Origin: JAMXLO01 sp035569235
GTDB taxonomy: Bacteria; Pseudomonadota; Alphaproteobacteria; Acetobacterales; Acetobacteraceae
Length of the DNA: 26,170 nucleotides
Direction: 5' to 3'
Assembly: GCA_035569235.1 (NCBI GenBank)
Contig: DATMND010000024.1
Coordinates: 1 to 26,170 of the forward strand
The translations under genes were made by a program, and so were the position numbers. Under the pieces are notes generated by a model. The model made no database searches and had not been told where the DNA came from. It saw only the letters and a program-made list of their open reading frames with translations. Positions 1-7,827 of the stretch are shown here, one piece after another; position 1 is the first letter of the stretch, and each line of letters opens with the position of its first letter.

Positions 1-15
1 TTTCGCGGGGATGAC
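1..15. repeat. Partial copy of REP-like repeat, cut by window edge
   Basis: The first 15 bases are identical to the last 15 bases of the right arm of the hairpin at 18983-19043. The left arm, if there is one, lies outside the window. A second copy 19 kb away marks this as a dispersed repeat. Confidence 0.6.
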
Positions 16-61
16 AATGATGTGGGGGATGACGCCGCGTAACGACCTGGTCGCACCGCCA

Positions 62-89
62 TTGCCGTGGCGCGATATATGCGTAATGT
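62..89 (+). promoter_or_regulatory. Weak sigma70-like promoter candidate for the lyase gene
   Basis: TTGCCG at 62-67 and TAATGT at 84-89 are separated by 16 bases, about 65 bases before the chosen start of the downstream gene. The match is only partial and such matches arise by chance, so this is a candidate only. Confidence 0.2.
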
Positions 90-152
90 GACCGTCGTTC
101 GCATTTTTTTCGTACCGGGCCCGATCGTGGCCGCCCGATGACAGGAGGAAAC

Positions 153-1811
153 ATGGCAGAGATCAAAGGCGCCGACTTGCTGGCGAAAAGCCTCAAGGAA
201 CAAGGCGTGCAATACATGTTCGGAGTGGTCGGGTTCCCGGTCGGTCCGCTCGCCGAGGCAGCACAGAAGGTTGGCCTGCCCTATATCGGCATGCGCAACG
301 AGCAGACGGCGTCCTATGCCGCCGGCGCAGTCGGCTACCTGACCGGCCGCCCGGGCTCGTGCATCGTCGTGACCGGTCCTGGCGTCATCCACGGTCTCGC
401 GGGCCTTGCCAACGCGCAGCAGAACTGCTGGCCGATGCTGTTGATCGGCGGCGCGTCGGAGACCTACCGCAACGGCATGGGCGCGTTCCAGGAGGAGCGC
501 CAGGTGCTGGCCGCGACGCCGCTCTGCAAATGGGCGCACGGCATCGAGCACGTGCATCGCATCCCGTTCTACGTGGAGATGGCGGTCAGGCAATCGATCT
601 ACGGCCGGCCTGGAGCCGCCTATCTTGACATCGCGGACGACATCATCACGGGCTCATGCGGCGCGGACAAGGCGATCGAGGCCGCGAAATGCCCGGATCC
701 GCCGCGCACGCAGACGATGCCGGAGTACATCGATCAGGCGCTGAACGTGCTGGAATCCGCGCAGCGACCGCTTGTCATCATCGGCAAGGGCATGGCCTCC
801 TCGCGCGCCGAGGACGAGGTGCGCGCGTTCATCGAGCGGACTGGCCTGCCGTTCCTCGCCTCGCCGATGGGCAAGGGCGTGATGCCCGACGACCATCCGT
901 TGTCTGTCGGCGCGGCGCGCAGCCTTGCGTTGCAAAGCGCCGATGTCGTGTTCCTGATGGGCGCGCGGTTCAACTGGATCATGCATTTCGGCCTGCCGCC
1001 GCGCTACAACAAGGACGTGCGGGTCATCCAGCTCGACATCGAGCCGGAGGCGATGCACCAGAACAAGCCAGCCGAAGTCGCGCTGGTCGGTGACGGCAAG
1101 GCGATTGTCGGGCAGCTCAACAAGGCCCTCGGATCGCGTCAGTGGTTCTACCCGAAGGAGACGGCGTGGCACGCTGCGATCGCCAAGAAGTCGGCCGAGA
1201 ACGCCGCGCTGATCGCGCCGCAGATCGCCGATGACTCCGCGCCGGGCGGCTACTACCGGCTGCTGCGGGACGTCGCTGCCTGGGCACCGAAGCACGCGAT
1301 CATCTGCAGCGAGGGCGCCAGCACGATGGACATCGGCCGAACCCAGCTGCCGAACGTCAACCCGCGCTCGCGGCTTGACGCCGGCAGCTATGGCACGATG
1401 GGCGTCGGCCTCGGCATCGTCATCGCCGCATGCGTCGTGCATCCCGACAAGCCGATCATCCACGTCTCGGGCGACTCGGCGATCGGCTTCTCCGGCATGG
1501 AGATGGAGACGCTGTGCCGCTACGGGATGCCGGCCAAGATCGTCGTGTTCAACAACGGCGGGATTGGGCCGGGCATGGAAGAGATACCGAGCAACCCGAT
1601 GCTCAACATGCGGCCGAACACGCTGATCTGGGGCGCCCGCTACGACCTGATGATGCAGGCGTTCGGCGGCTACGGCTCCTATGTTGAGGATCCGAAGGAC
1701 CTGCGCGGCGCGCTCGACGAGGCGATGAACTTCAAGGGGCCTGCACTGGTCAACGTCAAGCTCAGCCAGGGATCGCAGCGGAAGGCGCAGGAGTTCCGCT
1801 GGCACAGCTGA
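153..1811 (+). CDS. Thiamine-diphosphate enzyme, 2-hydroxyacyl-CoA lyase / oxalyl-CoA decarboxylase family
   Basis: The 552-residue protein has the full three-domain layout of this family. The N-terminal PYR domain carries the cofactor-activating Glu50 in RNEQ, followed by a central domain. The C-terminal PP domain has the ThDP/Mg motif from GDS (about 440) to NNGG (about 467). The stretches MGAFQE and SIYGRPGA resemble 2-hydroxyacyl-CoA lyases more than oxalyl-CoA decarboxylases. Known members cleave 2-hydroxyacyl-CoA to formyl-CoA plus an aldehyde, or decarboxylate oxalyl-CoA; the substrate here cannot be read from sequence. I chose ATG 153 because AGGAGG at 143-148 precedes it, whereas ATG 138 has the Shine-Dalgarno inside it. 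The motif reads GIGPG where relatives usually have GIYRG. It is probably cytoplasmic. The oxidoreductase at 2.5 kb may act on its aldehyde product (inference). Confidence 0.88.
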   Translation: MAEIKGADLLAKSLKEQGVQYMFGVVGFPVGPLAEAAQKVGLPYIGMRNEQTASYAAGAVGYLTGRPGSCIVVTGPGVIHGLAGLANAQQNCWPMLLIGGASETYRNGMGAFQEERQVLAATPLCKWAHGIEHVHRIPFYVEMAVRQSIYGRPGAAYLDIADDIITGSCGADKAIEAAKCPDPPRTQTMPEYIDQALNVLESAQRPLVIIGKGMASSRAEDEVRAFIERTGLPFLASPMGKGVMPDDHPLSVGAARSLALQSADVVFLMGARFNWIMHFGLPPRYNKDVRVIQLDIEPEAMHQNKPAEVALVGDGKAIVGQLNKALGSRQWFYPKETAWHAAIAKKSAENAALIAPQIADDSAPGGYYRLLRDVAAWAPKHAIICSEGASTMDIGRTQLPNVNPRSRLDAGSYGTMGVGLGIVIAACVVHPDKPIIHVSGDSAIGFSGMEMETLCRYGMPAKIVVFNNGGIGPGMEEIPSNPMLNMRPNTLIWGARYDLMMQAFGGYGSYVEDPKDLRGALDEAMNFKGPALVNVKLSQGSQRKAQEFRWHS

Positions 1812-1825
1812 CCTTCCGCGCAAAT

Positions 1826-1862
1826 CCCTCCCCATCCCGGGCTTGACTCTGGACGGGGAGGG
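1826..1862 (+). terminator. Possible terminator after the lyase gene
   Basis: CCCTCCCC (1826-1833) pairs with GGGGAGGG (1855-1862) across a 21-base loop, starting 14 bases after the stop codon. No T-tract follows, so intrinsic termination is uncertain. Confidence 0.35.
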
Positions 1863-1926
1863 GGCTTGCGGCGGAACGCCGCAGTCGCAGCAGTTCGGCT
1901 TGCATACCATCTGAGATGATCAGACC

Positions 1927-1948
1927 ACGGGCATCAAAAAATGCCCGT
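1927..1948 (-). terminator. Stem-loop overlapping the flavodoxin stop codon
   Basis: ACGGGCAT (1927-1934) and ATGCCCGT (1941-1948) form a perfect 8-base-pair stem around a 6-base loop. On the minus strand the TGA stop is at 1934-1936, at the loop/stem junction. It lies between two convergent genes, where a bidirectional 3'-end structure is expected, but there is no T-run after it on either strand. Confidence 0.4.
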
Positions 1949-2425
1949 TGCCATCCCTATGGCCAGCGCCGCGCCGATATCGCGGCAGCGTTCGAGGGCG
2001 TCGGGCGGAATTAGCTTCGGTGCCAGGATTGCCTCCGGCGTCTGGGCATGCGTGCACACGATCAGCGGATCGGCGATGGCACGGAGCCGCCATCCCGTGG
2101 CGATGCGGGTTATCTGGCGGGCGGCGTTCTCGCCGTCGCTGCCCGCGCAAATGAGCATCGCATAGGGTCGGCCATTGATGCGCTCCAGCACTTCGTAATA
2201 CGTGCGGTCGAAGAACTCCTTCATCTCGCCGGCCAGCGCCGCGAGGTTCTCCGGTGTGGCGAAGATGTAGCCGTCAGCTGCAAGCACGTCCGCTCCCTGT
2301 GTGTCCGCCGCGCGCATCAGACGCACCTGCACGCCCGGCTCGAGGTTGGCGCCGAGACAGGCGGCCTCGGCCATCTGTCTTGTGCCGCCGGTGCGGGAAT
2401 GGAACACGATCAGCAGCGTCTTCAT
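1934..2425 (-). CDS. Flavodoxin-like / NADPH-dependent FMN reductase-like protein
   Basis: This 163-residue single-domain protein begins with a hydrophobic strand followed by the FMN phosphate-binding loop HSRTGGT at about 9-15. FATPENLAAL at about 55-64 and the following EMKEFFDR are typical of the isoalloxazine side of flavodoxin-fold reductases. It is probably a soluble FMN electron carrier or reductase. The start is the ATG at 2425; a longer reading frame upstream adds 16 residues with no family character. It is transcribed divergently from the iron-type dehydrogenase gene, whose start is 77 bases away, so the two may share a control region (inference). It converges on the lyase gene. The redox partner is unknown. 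Confidence 0.75.
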   Translation of the reverse strand: MKTLLIVFHSRTGGTRQMAEAACLGANLEPGVQVRLMRAADTQGADVLAADGYIFATPENLAALAGEMKEFFDRTYYEVLERINGRPYAMLICAGSDGENAARQITRIATGWRLRAIADPLIVCTHAQTPEAILAPKLIPPDALERCRDIGAALAIGMATGIF

Positions 2426-2502
2426 CCGGCAGCAGTTTTGCAGCCTGCGACCAGGACGGCCATGGCGTCCCATAATCGCTGCGCAGACGATGGGAGCACA
2501 CC

Positions 2503-3675
2503 ATGCTGAAATCCGGCCGCGTCGTGTTCGGGGCGATGGAGGAGGTGCTGTTCGGCATTCCGACCGCGCAGGCCGTTGCGGAACAGGCAGCGCGGCTCGA
2601 TGCAGAACGCGTGTTCCTGATGGTCAGCGGCACGCTCCGCCGTGAAACCGACGAAATCGACAGTGTGCGCCATGCGCTCGGCAATCGCTGTGCCGCCATC
2701 TTTGACCGGATGCCGCCGCACACGCCGCGGCGCGCGGTGATCGAGGCGGCGGACCAGGCGCGCGAGGCCGGAGCCGATCTTATCGTTACGGTCGGCGGCG
2801 GCTCGATCACCGACGGCGCCAAGGCGGTGCAGCTCTGCCTCTCGAACGACATACGCACGCCGGAAGCGCTGGACGCTTATCGACCGGTCAAGGGCCCCGA
2901 CGGGGTAATGAGGCCGCCACCCTGCACCGCGCCATCGGTCGGGCAGATTTCGGTGCCGACGACGCTGTCGGCCGGCGAGTTTTCCGCCATTGCCGGGGTC
3001 ACCGACGAACGGCGCAAGGTGAAGGAACTGTTCCGCCATCCGAGGATCATCCCTCGCGCGGTGATCCTCGATCCGGCCATCACCGTGCACACGCCCGAGT
3101 GGCTGTTCCTGTCCACCGGCATCCGCGCGGTCGATCACTGCGTCGAAGGCATCTGCTCGGCCGATGCGCATCCATACGCCGATGCGCAGGCGTTGCGCGG
3201 ATTGTCGCTGCTGTCGCGCGGCCTGCCACGCGTCAAGGCCGATCCGTCGGATGTGCAGGCCCGCCTCGATTGCCAAATGGGCGCGTGGCTTTCGATGGGG
3301 CCGCTGGCGAGCGGTGTTCCGATGGGTGCAAGTCATGGCATCGGCTACGTGCTGGGCGCGGTGTTCGACATCCCGCATGGCCACACCTCATGCATCATGC
3401 TGCCGTCGGTGATGCGCTGGAACAAGCCGGTGAACGCCGAGCGCCAGGCGCTGGTTGCGTCGGCGATGGACCATCCGGGCGAGGACGCCGGCGACGTGCT
3501 TGGCGCCTTTATCGCCGGTCTGGGGATGCCGCGCAGTCTGGCGGCGGTCAATGTCGGGCGGCAGGAGTTCGATCGTATTGCCGAACAGGCGATGGGCACG
3601 CCGTGGGTGCCGCGCAATCCGCGGCCGATCGATGGCCCGGCGCAGGTGCGGGAGATCCTTGAGTTGGCAGCGTGA
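2503..3675 (+). CDS. Iron-type alcohol dehydrogenase / maleylacetate reductase family oxidoreductase
   Basis: The 390-residue protein is full length for the group III dehydrogenase family. The nucleotide-binding domain has GGGSITD at 98-104, and the metal-binding all-helical domain follows. Aligned by eye to the classic metal site, His212, His278 and His292 (in PHG) are present. The position of the usual Asp ligand is Arg208, and the second His of the HGxxH pair is Tyr282. Such changes occur in the maleylacetate-reductase-like branch, so metal dependence is uncertain. Members use NAD(P)H to reduce aldehydes, ketones or maleylacetate. GGGAG at 2492-2496 supports ATG 2503. Being beside a ThDP lyase suggests reduction or oxidation of an aldehyde intermediate (inference). 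Confidence 0.85.
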   Translation: MLKSGRVVFGAMEEVLFGIPTAQAVAEQAARLDAERVFLMVSGTLRRETDEIDSVRHALGNRCAAIFDRMPPHTPRRAVIEAADQAREAGADLIVTVGGGSITDGAKAVQLCLSNDIRTPEALDAYRPVKGPDGVMRPPPCTAPSVGQISVPTTLSAGEFSAIAGVTDERRKVKELFRHPRIIPRAVILDPAITVHTPEWLFLSTGIRAVDHCVEGICSADAHPYADAQALRGLSLLSRGLPRVKADPSDVQARLDCQMGAWLSMGPLASGVPMGASHGIGYVLGAVFDIPHGHTSCIMLPSVMRWNKPVNAERQALVASAMDHPGEDAGDVLGAFIAGLGMPRSLAAVNVGRQEFDRIAEQAMGTPWVPRNPRPIDGPAQVREILELAA

Positions 3676-3812
3676 GTAATCCATGTGCCTCGCCCACCTG
3701 CGATGACGACGCTCGCGAGGCGTCTCACGGGCGTCTCGTGTCCCCGCTGCGGAGACGATGAGTCGCTGGCTGAGAGGTCGTGACAACGGGAGAAACGGGG
3801 TTCGGCAGGACT

Positions 3813-3836
3813 GTGCATTGGGTTCGGTCAATGCAC
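3813..3836 (-). terminator. Stem-loop overlapping the stop codon of the 126-residue gene
   Basis: GTGCATTG (3813-3820) and CAATGCAC (3829-3836) form a perfect 8-base-pair stem with an 8-base loop. On the minus strand the last codons and the TGA stop (3828-3830) lie within it. No T-run follows, so termination is only a possibility. Confidence 0.35.
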
Positions 3837-4208
3837 GGGGCGGAGCTTCGACCGGCGTGGCGCGACAAGGTTGTGGGTGGGGCGGACCGCGGGCGCCGTC
3901 TGGTGTCCTTCCCGCAGTGCAATCACGGCGGGATGCACGGCGACATCGGGCTTCCCGCGCGCGGCCTGCATGCGCAGGAGAGCGGCGAGCCCACTGTGCA
4001 TCCGCCGCATCATGGCGATGGCCTCGGACCGGCGGCGCAGAATGTCCTTCACCGGCTGGCCCGGCTGTGCGGCGGCGCGGAGGCGGTCCATGGCGTGGAA
4101 ATGGGCGCCGACGATCTGGGCGGCGAGCAGGGCCTGGGCGGCATCGATCGGGCGGAGGGCGGCGACGGTGGCGGCGGGGAGTTGGGGGAGAGCCTCGGTG
4201 ATGTGCAT
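3828..4208 (-). CDS. Uncharacterised 126-residue helical protein
   Basis: I do not recognise a named family. The reading frame has very strongly GC-biased third positions, as in the neighbouring certain genes, which argues that it is real. Residues 1-85 look largely helical with an amphipathic Arg/Ala/Leu pattern (around AMDRLRAAA and MMRRMHSGLAALLRM). The last 40 residues are basic and probably disordered. There is no signal peptide or membrane segment, so it should be cytoplasmic. No good Shine-Dalgarno precedes ATG 4208. It stands alone between the dehydrogenase gene and the substrate-binding protein gene. No function is proposed. Confidence 0.55.
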   Translation of the reverse strand: MHITEALPQLPAATVAALRPIDAAQALLAAQIVGAHFHAMDRLRAAAQPGQPVKDILRRRSEAIAMMRRMHSGLAALLRMQAARGKPDVAVHPAVIALREGHQTAPAVRPTHNLVAPRRSKLRPVH

Positions 4209-4408
4209 TGGTTGGGCCGTGTGGTTGGGGGAGGGGAGATGGCAGTTATCCTAACAAACGTCAATAGGTATCCGCACTGACATAGGAGGGGCAACGCAAG
4301 GAGAAGGGCCGGCAGCGAACGTCGCCTGTCCACCCATTGCGGTCATTGGCCCGATGCTGGCGCACGCGCGGGGGCAGCATGCGTTTATAGCTGCGCCGCG
4401 TCGCGGCC
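4209..4408. other. Intergenic stretch without a supported gene
   Basis: This lies between the 126-residue gene and the 3' end of the substrate-binding protein gene. A GTG-started minus-strand frame (4333 downward) begins with a signal-peptide-like stretch but soon runs antisense-like through the 126-residue gene in another frame and turns Pro/Ser-rich. I therefore do not call it. A short symmetric GTTA-TCC-TAAC lies at 4245-4255. Confidence 0.4.
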
Positions 4409-4436
4409 AGGGCGCCCCGCGGGTGCTACGCGCCCT
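4409..4436 (-). terminator. Stem-loop at the 3' end of the substrate-binding protein gene
   Basis: On the minus strand AGGGCGC and GCGCCCT form a 7-base-pair stem, with the TAG stop (4426-4428) in the 14-base loop. There is no T-tract. It is the third stem-loop in this region that encloses or touches a stop codon. Confidence 0.3.
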
Positions 4437-6018
4437 TGATCGTTATGTCCTCGAACGGCGCGGTATAGGGAAAGCCCGCGATGCGGCCGAACGACGATTC
4501 GCCGACCCGGGGCCCGACTCCGTTGAGGAAGGCCAACATCCAGATCGGCGCGAAGATCGCCTTCTCATGGACCAGCCGCTGCATCTTCTCGAGAATCGCG
4601 GCACGCTTGCCCGTGTCGAGTTCGTTTGCCTGCATCGGGTAGAGCGCGTCGATGTCGGGATAGCCGCCATAGACATAGGAGCCGCCCGTGACGACGAAGG
4701 AGGCGAGGCGCGTCGCCGCGTTGCCGAAGGCGCCGCTCGCTCCACGCAGCACGCCGTGGTTATACTTCTTGGCGGCGTAGGCGGCGGCAAAGCCGGCTCG
4801 CTCGATCGGCTGCAGCTTGGTCCGAATGCCGACCTCATGAAAATTGTTCACCGCCACTTCGCCGATGTTTGCGTACGAACTATCGCAGTAAAACGGGCCC
4901 GAATCGAAGCCGTTGGGAAAACCGGCCTCGGCCAGCAATTCTATTGCCTTGTCCGGATCGTAAACGGCGGGCGGCGGTTGCCAATAATACTCGAACGAGT
5001 CGGGGACGATGCTGTTGGTGATCTTGCATTTTCCGAGGAACAGCGCCTTGCTCATCCCCTCGCGATCGAGTGCAAGATTGGCGGCCTGGCGCACGCGGAG
5101 ATCAAACCACGGTGATCGCGGGTCCCACTGTTCGGGGAAGTAGATCCAGTTCGATGCCTGCAGGACGATCGATTTCACCGTGAGCCCAGGCAGGCGCTGC
5201 AATTCCTCGGCAAGTTCACCGCGGATCGAGTAGGCGATATCGACCTCGCCAGCGTTTAACGCGGCGAGCCGCGTCGACTCGTCGGGAATAACCTTCATCA
5301 CGATCCGCTTGACCGCCGGTGCCTTGCGCCAATACCCCTCAAACGCCTCCAGGATCAGTTCATTCCCCGCGCTGAACGAGACGAATTTGTACGGACCGGC
5401 GCCTATCGGGTGCTTCCTGAAGCCGTCATCGCCGACTTTTTCCAGATATTTCTTGGGGACAACCCAGCCGGCACCGCTGGCCGTCGAATAGAAGGTCAGA
5501 AAATCCGGCCACGGCCTTTTGAGCTTGAAACGGACGTGTCGTGCATCAGGCGCTTCGATGGCGTCGACCTGGTCCTTCATCAGCTTGTAGGAGGCGCCGC
5601 GGTAGCGCTCGAACGAGAACTTCACGTCCTCCGCGGACACCGTCTCGCCATTGTGGAATTTCACTCCGTCGCGCAGCACGAACTCATAAATGAGGGCGTC
5701 CTCGGAGGTCGACCACGACTCCGCCAGGGAGGGCGCCTGCATATTGCCTGGCATCGGCTTCACCATCGCGTCGTGCAGCGCGTAAAGCACCATGAAGGGG
5801 GTGATCGTCGCCTGCGTGTCGGCGGGATCGAACCAGGTCGGGGCGAGCGCTACGTGGATCGCCCAAGTCAACTGGCCCCGGGGACCAGCGGCAACCGTCG
5901 CTCGCGGAACCGCCGCCGCCGCTCCCGCGGCGGCCATTGTCAGCAGATTGCGGCGCGTTAGGTCGGTACTGTTGACGGTAGGGTCAGGACCCTCACGGCG
6001 TCGGGATGAGGTCTTCAT
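4426..6018 (-). CDS. Family 5 ABC-transporter substrate-binding protein, Tat-exported
   Basis: This 530-residue protein is a full-length periplasmic solute-binding protein of the peptide/nickel/opine type (SBP_bac_5). The N-terminus has a twin-arginine signal: RR at 22-23 in LTRRNLL, then an Ala-rich hydrophobic stretch to about residue 44. The mature part has family hallmarks such as LAESW (about 98), VLRDGVKFHNGE with the following DVKFSFER, and GAGPYKF. It binds an oligopeptide or related small solute for an ABC importer; the ligand is not predictable. AGGAGG at 6025-6030 sits 6 bases before the ATG, fixing the start. No permease or ATPase genes adjoin it, so it is an orphan here and would have to use a transporter encoded elsewhere. 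Confidence 0.9.
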   Translation of the reverse strand: MKTSSRRREGPDPTVNSTDLTRRNLLTMAAAGAAAAVPRATVAAGPRGQLTWAIHVALAPTWFDPADTQATITPFMVLYALHDAMVKPMPGNMQAPSLAESWSTSEDALIYEFVLRDGVKFHNGETVSAEDVKFSFERYRGASYKLMKDQVDAIEAPDARHVRFKLKRPWPDFLTFYSTASGAGWVVPKKYLEKVGDDGFRKHPIGAGPYKFVSFSAGNELILEAFEGYWRKAPAVKRIVMKVIPDESTRLAALNAGEVDIAYSIRGELAEELQRLPGLTVKSIVLQASNWIYFPEQWDPRSPWFDLRVRQAANLALDREGMSKALFLGKCKITNSIVPDSFEYYWQPPPAVYDPDKAIELLAEAGFPNGFDSGPFYCDSSYANIGEVAVNNFHEVGIRTKLQPIERAGFAAAYAAKKYNHGVLRGASGAFGNAATRLASFVVTGGSYVYGGYPDIDALYPMQANELDTGKRAAILEKMQRLVHEKAIFAPIWMLAFLNGVGPRVGESSFGRIAGFPYTAPFEDITIKGA

Positions 6019-6732
6019 GCATTTCCTCCTACGGCCACATTTCTTTGGATTCCTTGATCGAGGATAAGAGCCGTCGGAGCCGTCCAGTGGCTGACGATAA
6101 CGATGAAGGCTGTCTGGAACTGGCCCGTTCCATGCTCAAACGGCCAATCTGACGGCGAAAGCCCCGACGCGCCGCTGCGCGCGATATAGCGCGGTTTCGC
6201 AATGTATACACACTCCCTGTTCGACCGCGCTGGTGCCCGGTCGTTTGTTATCGTTCAGGACGTTCGCAGGCTCCGGCCCGCGATGTGGCCACCCCTGGCG
6301 GCGCGTCCCGAGGCCGGTCCGCAGACCTGCCACAAGAGTGCAGCGGCATTATCGCGCGAAAATCCGAATCTGGCGACTCAAATACTGGGACCGGCAACCG
6401 CCCCCCTGGACCGCACGCAAATCGCCTGGTCGGGGAAACCTGACAGCTCGCCATCCCGGTGCAACGAACACTTAACAGATGCCAAGAATTTCGTGGCACC
6501 AATGGAATTCTGTAAAGGAAGAAGGGCCGCACCCGACGGCTGCCGGCCGCTTCGGCTTGAGCGCAGGTTTTTTCCGCTTGACATCCAGAAAAGGATTGGC
6601 GTGAGCTTGCCCGTCGCGCCGAGAATGTCTGACATGACGTTGCGGTCCTTCGCCGCTGCAACGACCGGACGTTGACGGCCGATCCGAGAAAGACTGTCGT
6701 TTTGAAAGCGCATGACTAGGGAGGAAGGTTCA
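6019..6732. other. Long intergenic region between divergent genes
   Basis: These 714 bases separate the substrate-binding protein gene (minus) from the P460 gene (plus). Reading frames of up to about 150 codons exist on both strands, but none has a recognisable domain, a credible ribosome site or steady codon bias, so I call none. It should hold the two divergent promoters. The only discrete motif I can support is the TGTATACA palindrome at 6203-6210. Confidence 0.5.
6203..6210. promoter_or_regulatory. TGTATACA palindrome, possible GntR-type operator
   Basis: This perfect 8-base palindrome lies 185 bases upstream of the substrate-binding protein start. It resembles the core of operators bound by FadR-type GntR regulators (general knowledge of that family). 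A TATATC hexamer downstream on the minus strand (6188-6183) could be a -10 box. No regulator gene is in the window, so the assignment is speculative. Confidence 0.22.
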
Positions 6733-7275
6733 ATGCCGCTGCGCAAGCGGGTGTTTGCGTCTGAGATCGTGATCACGATCGCAATGCTCGCTGCCTTAGG
6801 CGCCGCGGTCCTCGCAGCGCAGGACAAGTATACTGTGCAAGTGCCGAATGGGCTCGCGTTCTCTGACTTCAGGGGATTCGAAGATTGGCAGAGCGTCGCC
6901 GTCAGTCAGGCCGGAGACCTGATCGAGGTGATCCTCGCCAATCCCGTGATGGTCGACGCCTACAAGGCCGGCGTTCCCGGCAACGGCAAGCCTTTCCCCG
7001 ACGGCTCCAAGATCGCGAAGATCCATTGGAAAGCGAAACAGAGCGCGGAGGCGCCCTCTCCGACGACGGTGCCGGATACCCTGCATGACATTGATTTCAT
7101 CGAGAGAGATAGCAAGAGGTTCCCGGACACCGGGGCATGGGGGTACGCCCAATTTAACTATGATGCCACGTCCGATAGTTTCACGCCCGAAGGGAGCGGT
7201 GCCAATTGCGGGTACGCGTGTCATACGATAGTGAAGGCAAAAGATTACATTTTCACGGCGTACGGGAAACGGTGA
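6733..7275 (+). CDS. Cytochrome P460-family c-type haem protein
   Basis: The 180-residue protein has an N-terminal signal/anchor (about 8-30) followed by a domain that matches cytochrome P460-type proteins, including the WGYAQFNYD stretch (137-145) and a C-terminal haem site. The haem motif is C159-G-Y-A-C163-H164, that is CX3CH, not CX2CH. Characterised P460 proteins oxidise hydroxylamine or bind NO in the periplasm and cross-link a lysine to the haem; this member's activity is unknown. I chose ATG 6733 because AGGGAGGAAGG (6718-6728) precedes it; ATG 6712 would put that site inside the gene. It stands alone, divergent from the substrate-binding protein gene and upstream of a decayed region. 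Confidence 0.8.
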   Translation: MPLRKRVFASEIVITIAMLAALGAAVLAAQDKYTVQVPNGLAFSDFRGFEDWQSVAVSQAGDLIEVILANPVMVDAYKAGVPGNGKPFPDGSKIAKIHWKAKQSAEAPSPTTVPDTLHDIDFIERDSKRFPDTGAWGYAQFNYDATSDSFTPEGSGANCGYACHTIVKAKDYIFTAYGKR

Positions 7276-7495
7276 GCGGAGAACAGGATTGTCACTACTG
7301 CTGTGCGCTCGCGGGCCGAATATAACGGAAATCGTTATGCGCCGTGTTCCCGGCTGCTCCGCGAGGGGCGGCATTTCCGGCGTTACTGCTTCCTCGAAAC
7401 CCGGTGCCAAGCCGGCCTTTGCGTATCTGCAACGCAGCTACGGAACCGAGTAAGCCGCCGACGGCTTCCAGACCAGGGCCTTGTGCCCCGGTGGT
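7276..7495. other. Non-coding or decayed stretch after the P460 gene
   Basis: I find no convincing gene here. Short overlapping frames on both strands are broken by stops and have no recognisable domain. It adjoins the transposase remnant, so it may be debris of the same insertion and deletion events (inference). Confidence 0.4.
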
Positions 7496-7755
7496 TCATA
7501 ATGCCGGGTATAACCTCTTCAGTTTAACGTAGGCATCAGCCGTGGCGAATTGCCAATCAGCTTTGATGTTTTTCTTGTTACGGTCACTTTGCCAGATGGC
7601 GATTTCATCCGTCAGCGTCTGCCTGTTGGCGATGCGCCGATCCAGGCACTGCCCCGCCACAACGCTGAGTTCGCATTCCGCCATGTTGAGCCAGCCGCCG
7701 GGTTCTGGCGTGTAGTTGTCAACGCCAATTGAAATTTCCCCATTCCGTTAAGCAT
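7496..7755 (-). pseudogene. C-terminal remnant of an IS630-family transposase
   Basis: Read on the minus strand, the stretch from about 7755 to 7496 translates as NYTPEPGGWLNMAECELSV, then CLDRRI and finally KLKRLYPAL and a stop. This is the end of IS630-type DDE transposases, where the WLNMAE motif carries the last catalytic acidic residue and the protein finishes near KLKRLYP. Only about 80 codons remain. A stop codon lies in frame just upstream, near 7757, and no N-terminal or central part of the enzyme is detectable. It cannot be active. I could not identify the terminal inverted repeats. Confidence 0.75.
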
Positions 7756-7827
7756 CAATCACGTCGTAAGCCACACGACCGCGCTAAGTGTTCAGCGTGT
7801 GTCTGCGGTTCCATAACTTCTTACTGT

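Noticed and set aside
654..1910. A 418-codon open frame antisense to the lyase gene
   Set aside because: It mirrors the third-codon GC bias of the real gene, has an Arg/His-rich composition and no domain. The plus-strand gene is certain.
4049..4333. GTG-started minus-strand frame beginning with a lipoprotein-like signal sequence
   Set aside because: It has no ribosome site, becomes Pro/Ser-rich, and runs out of frame through the 126-residue gene. The signal-like stretch is probably chance.
6578..6583. Perfect TTGACA box upstream of the P460 gene
   Set aside because: No acceptable -10 hexamer follows at 16-18 bases, so I do not call a promoter.
6597..6610. Sigma54-like GG/GC element upstream of the P460 gene
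   Set aside because: The GG-GC spacing is one base shorter than the strict requirement for sigma54 promoters.
6202..6675. A 157-codon open frame in the long intergenic region
   Set aside because: No recognisable domain, mixed composition and no Shine-Dalgarno; competing frames of similar length exist on the other strand.
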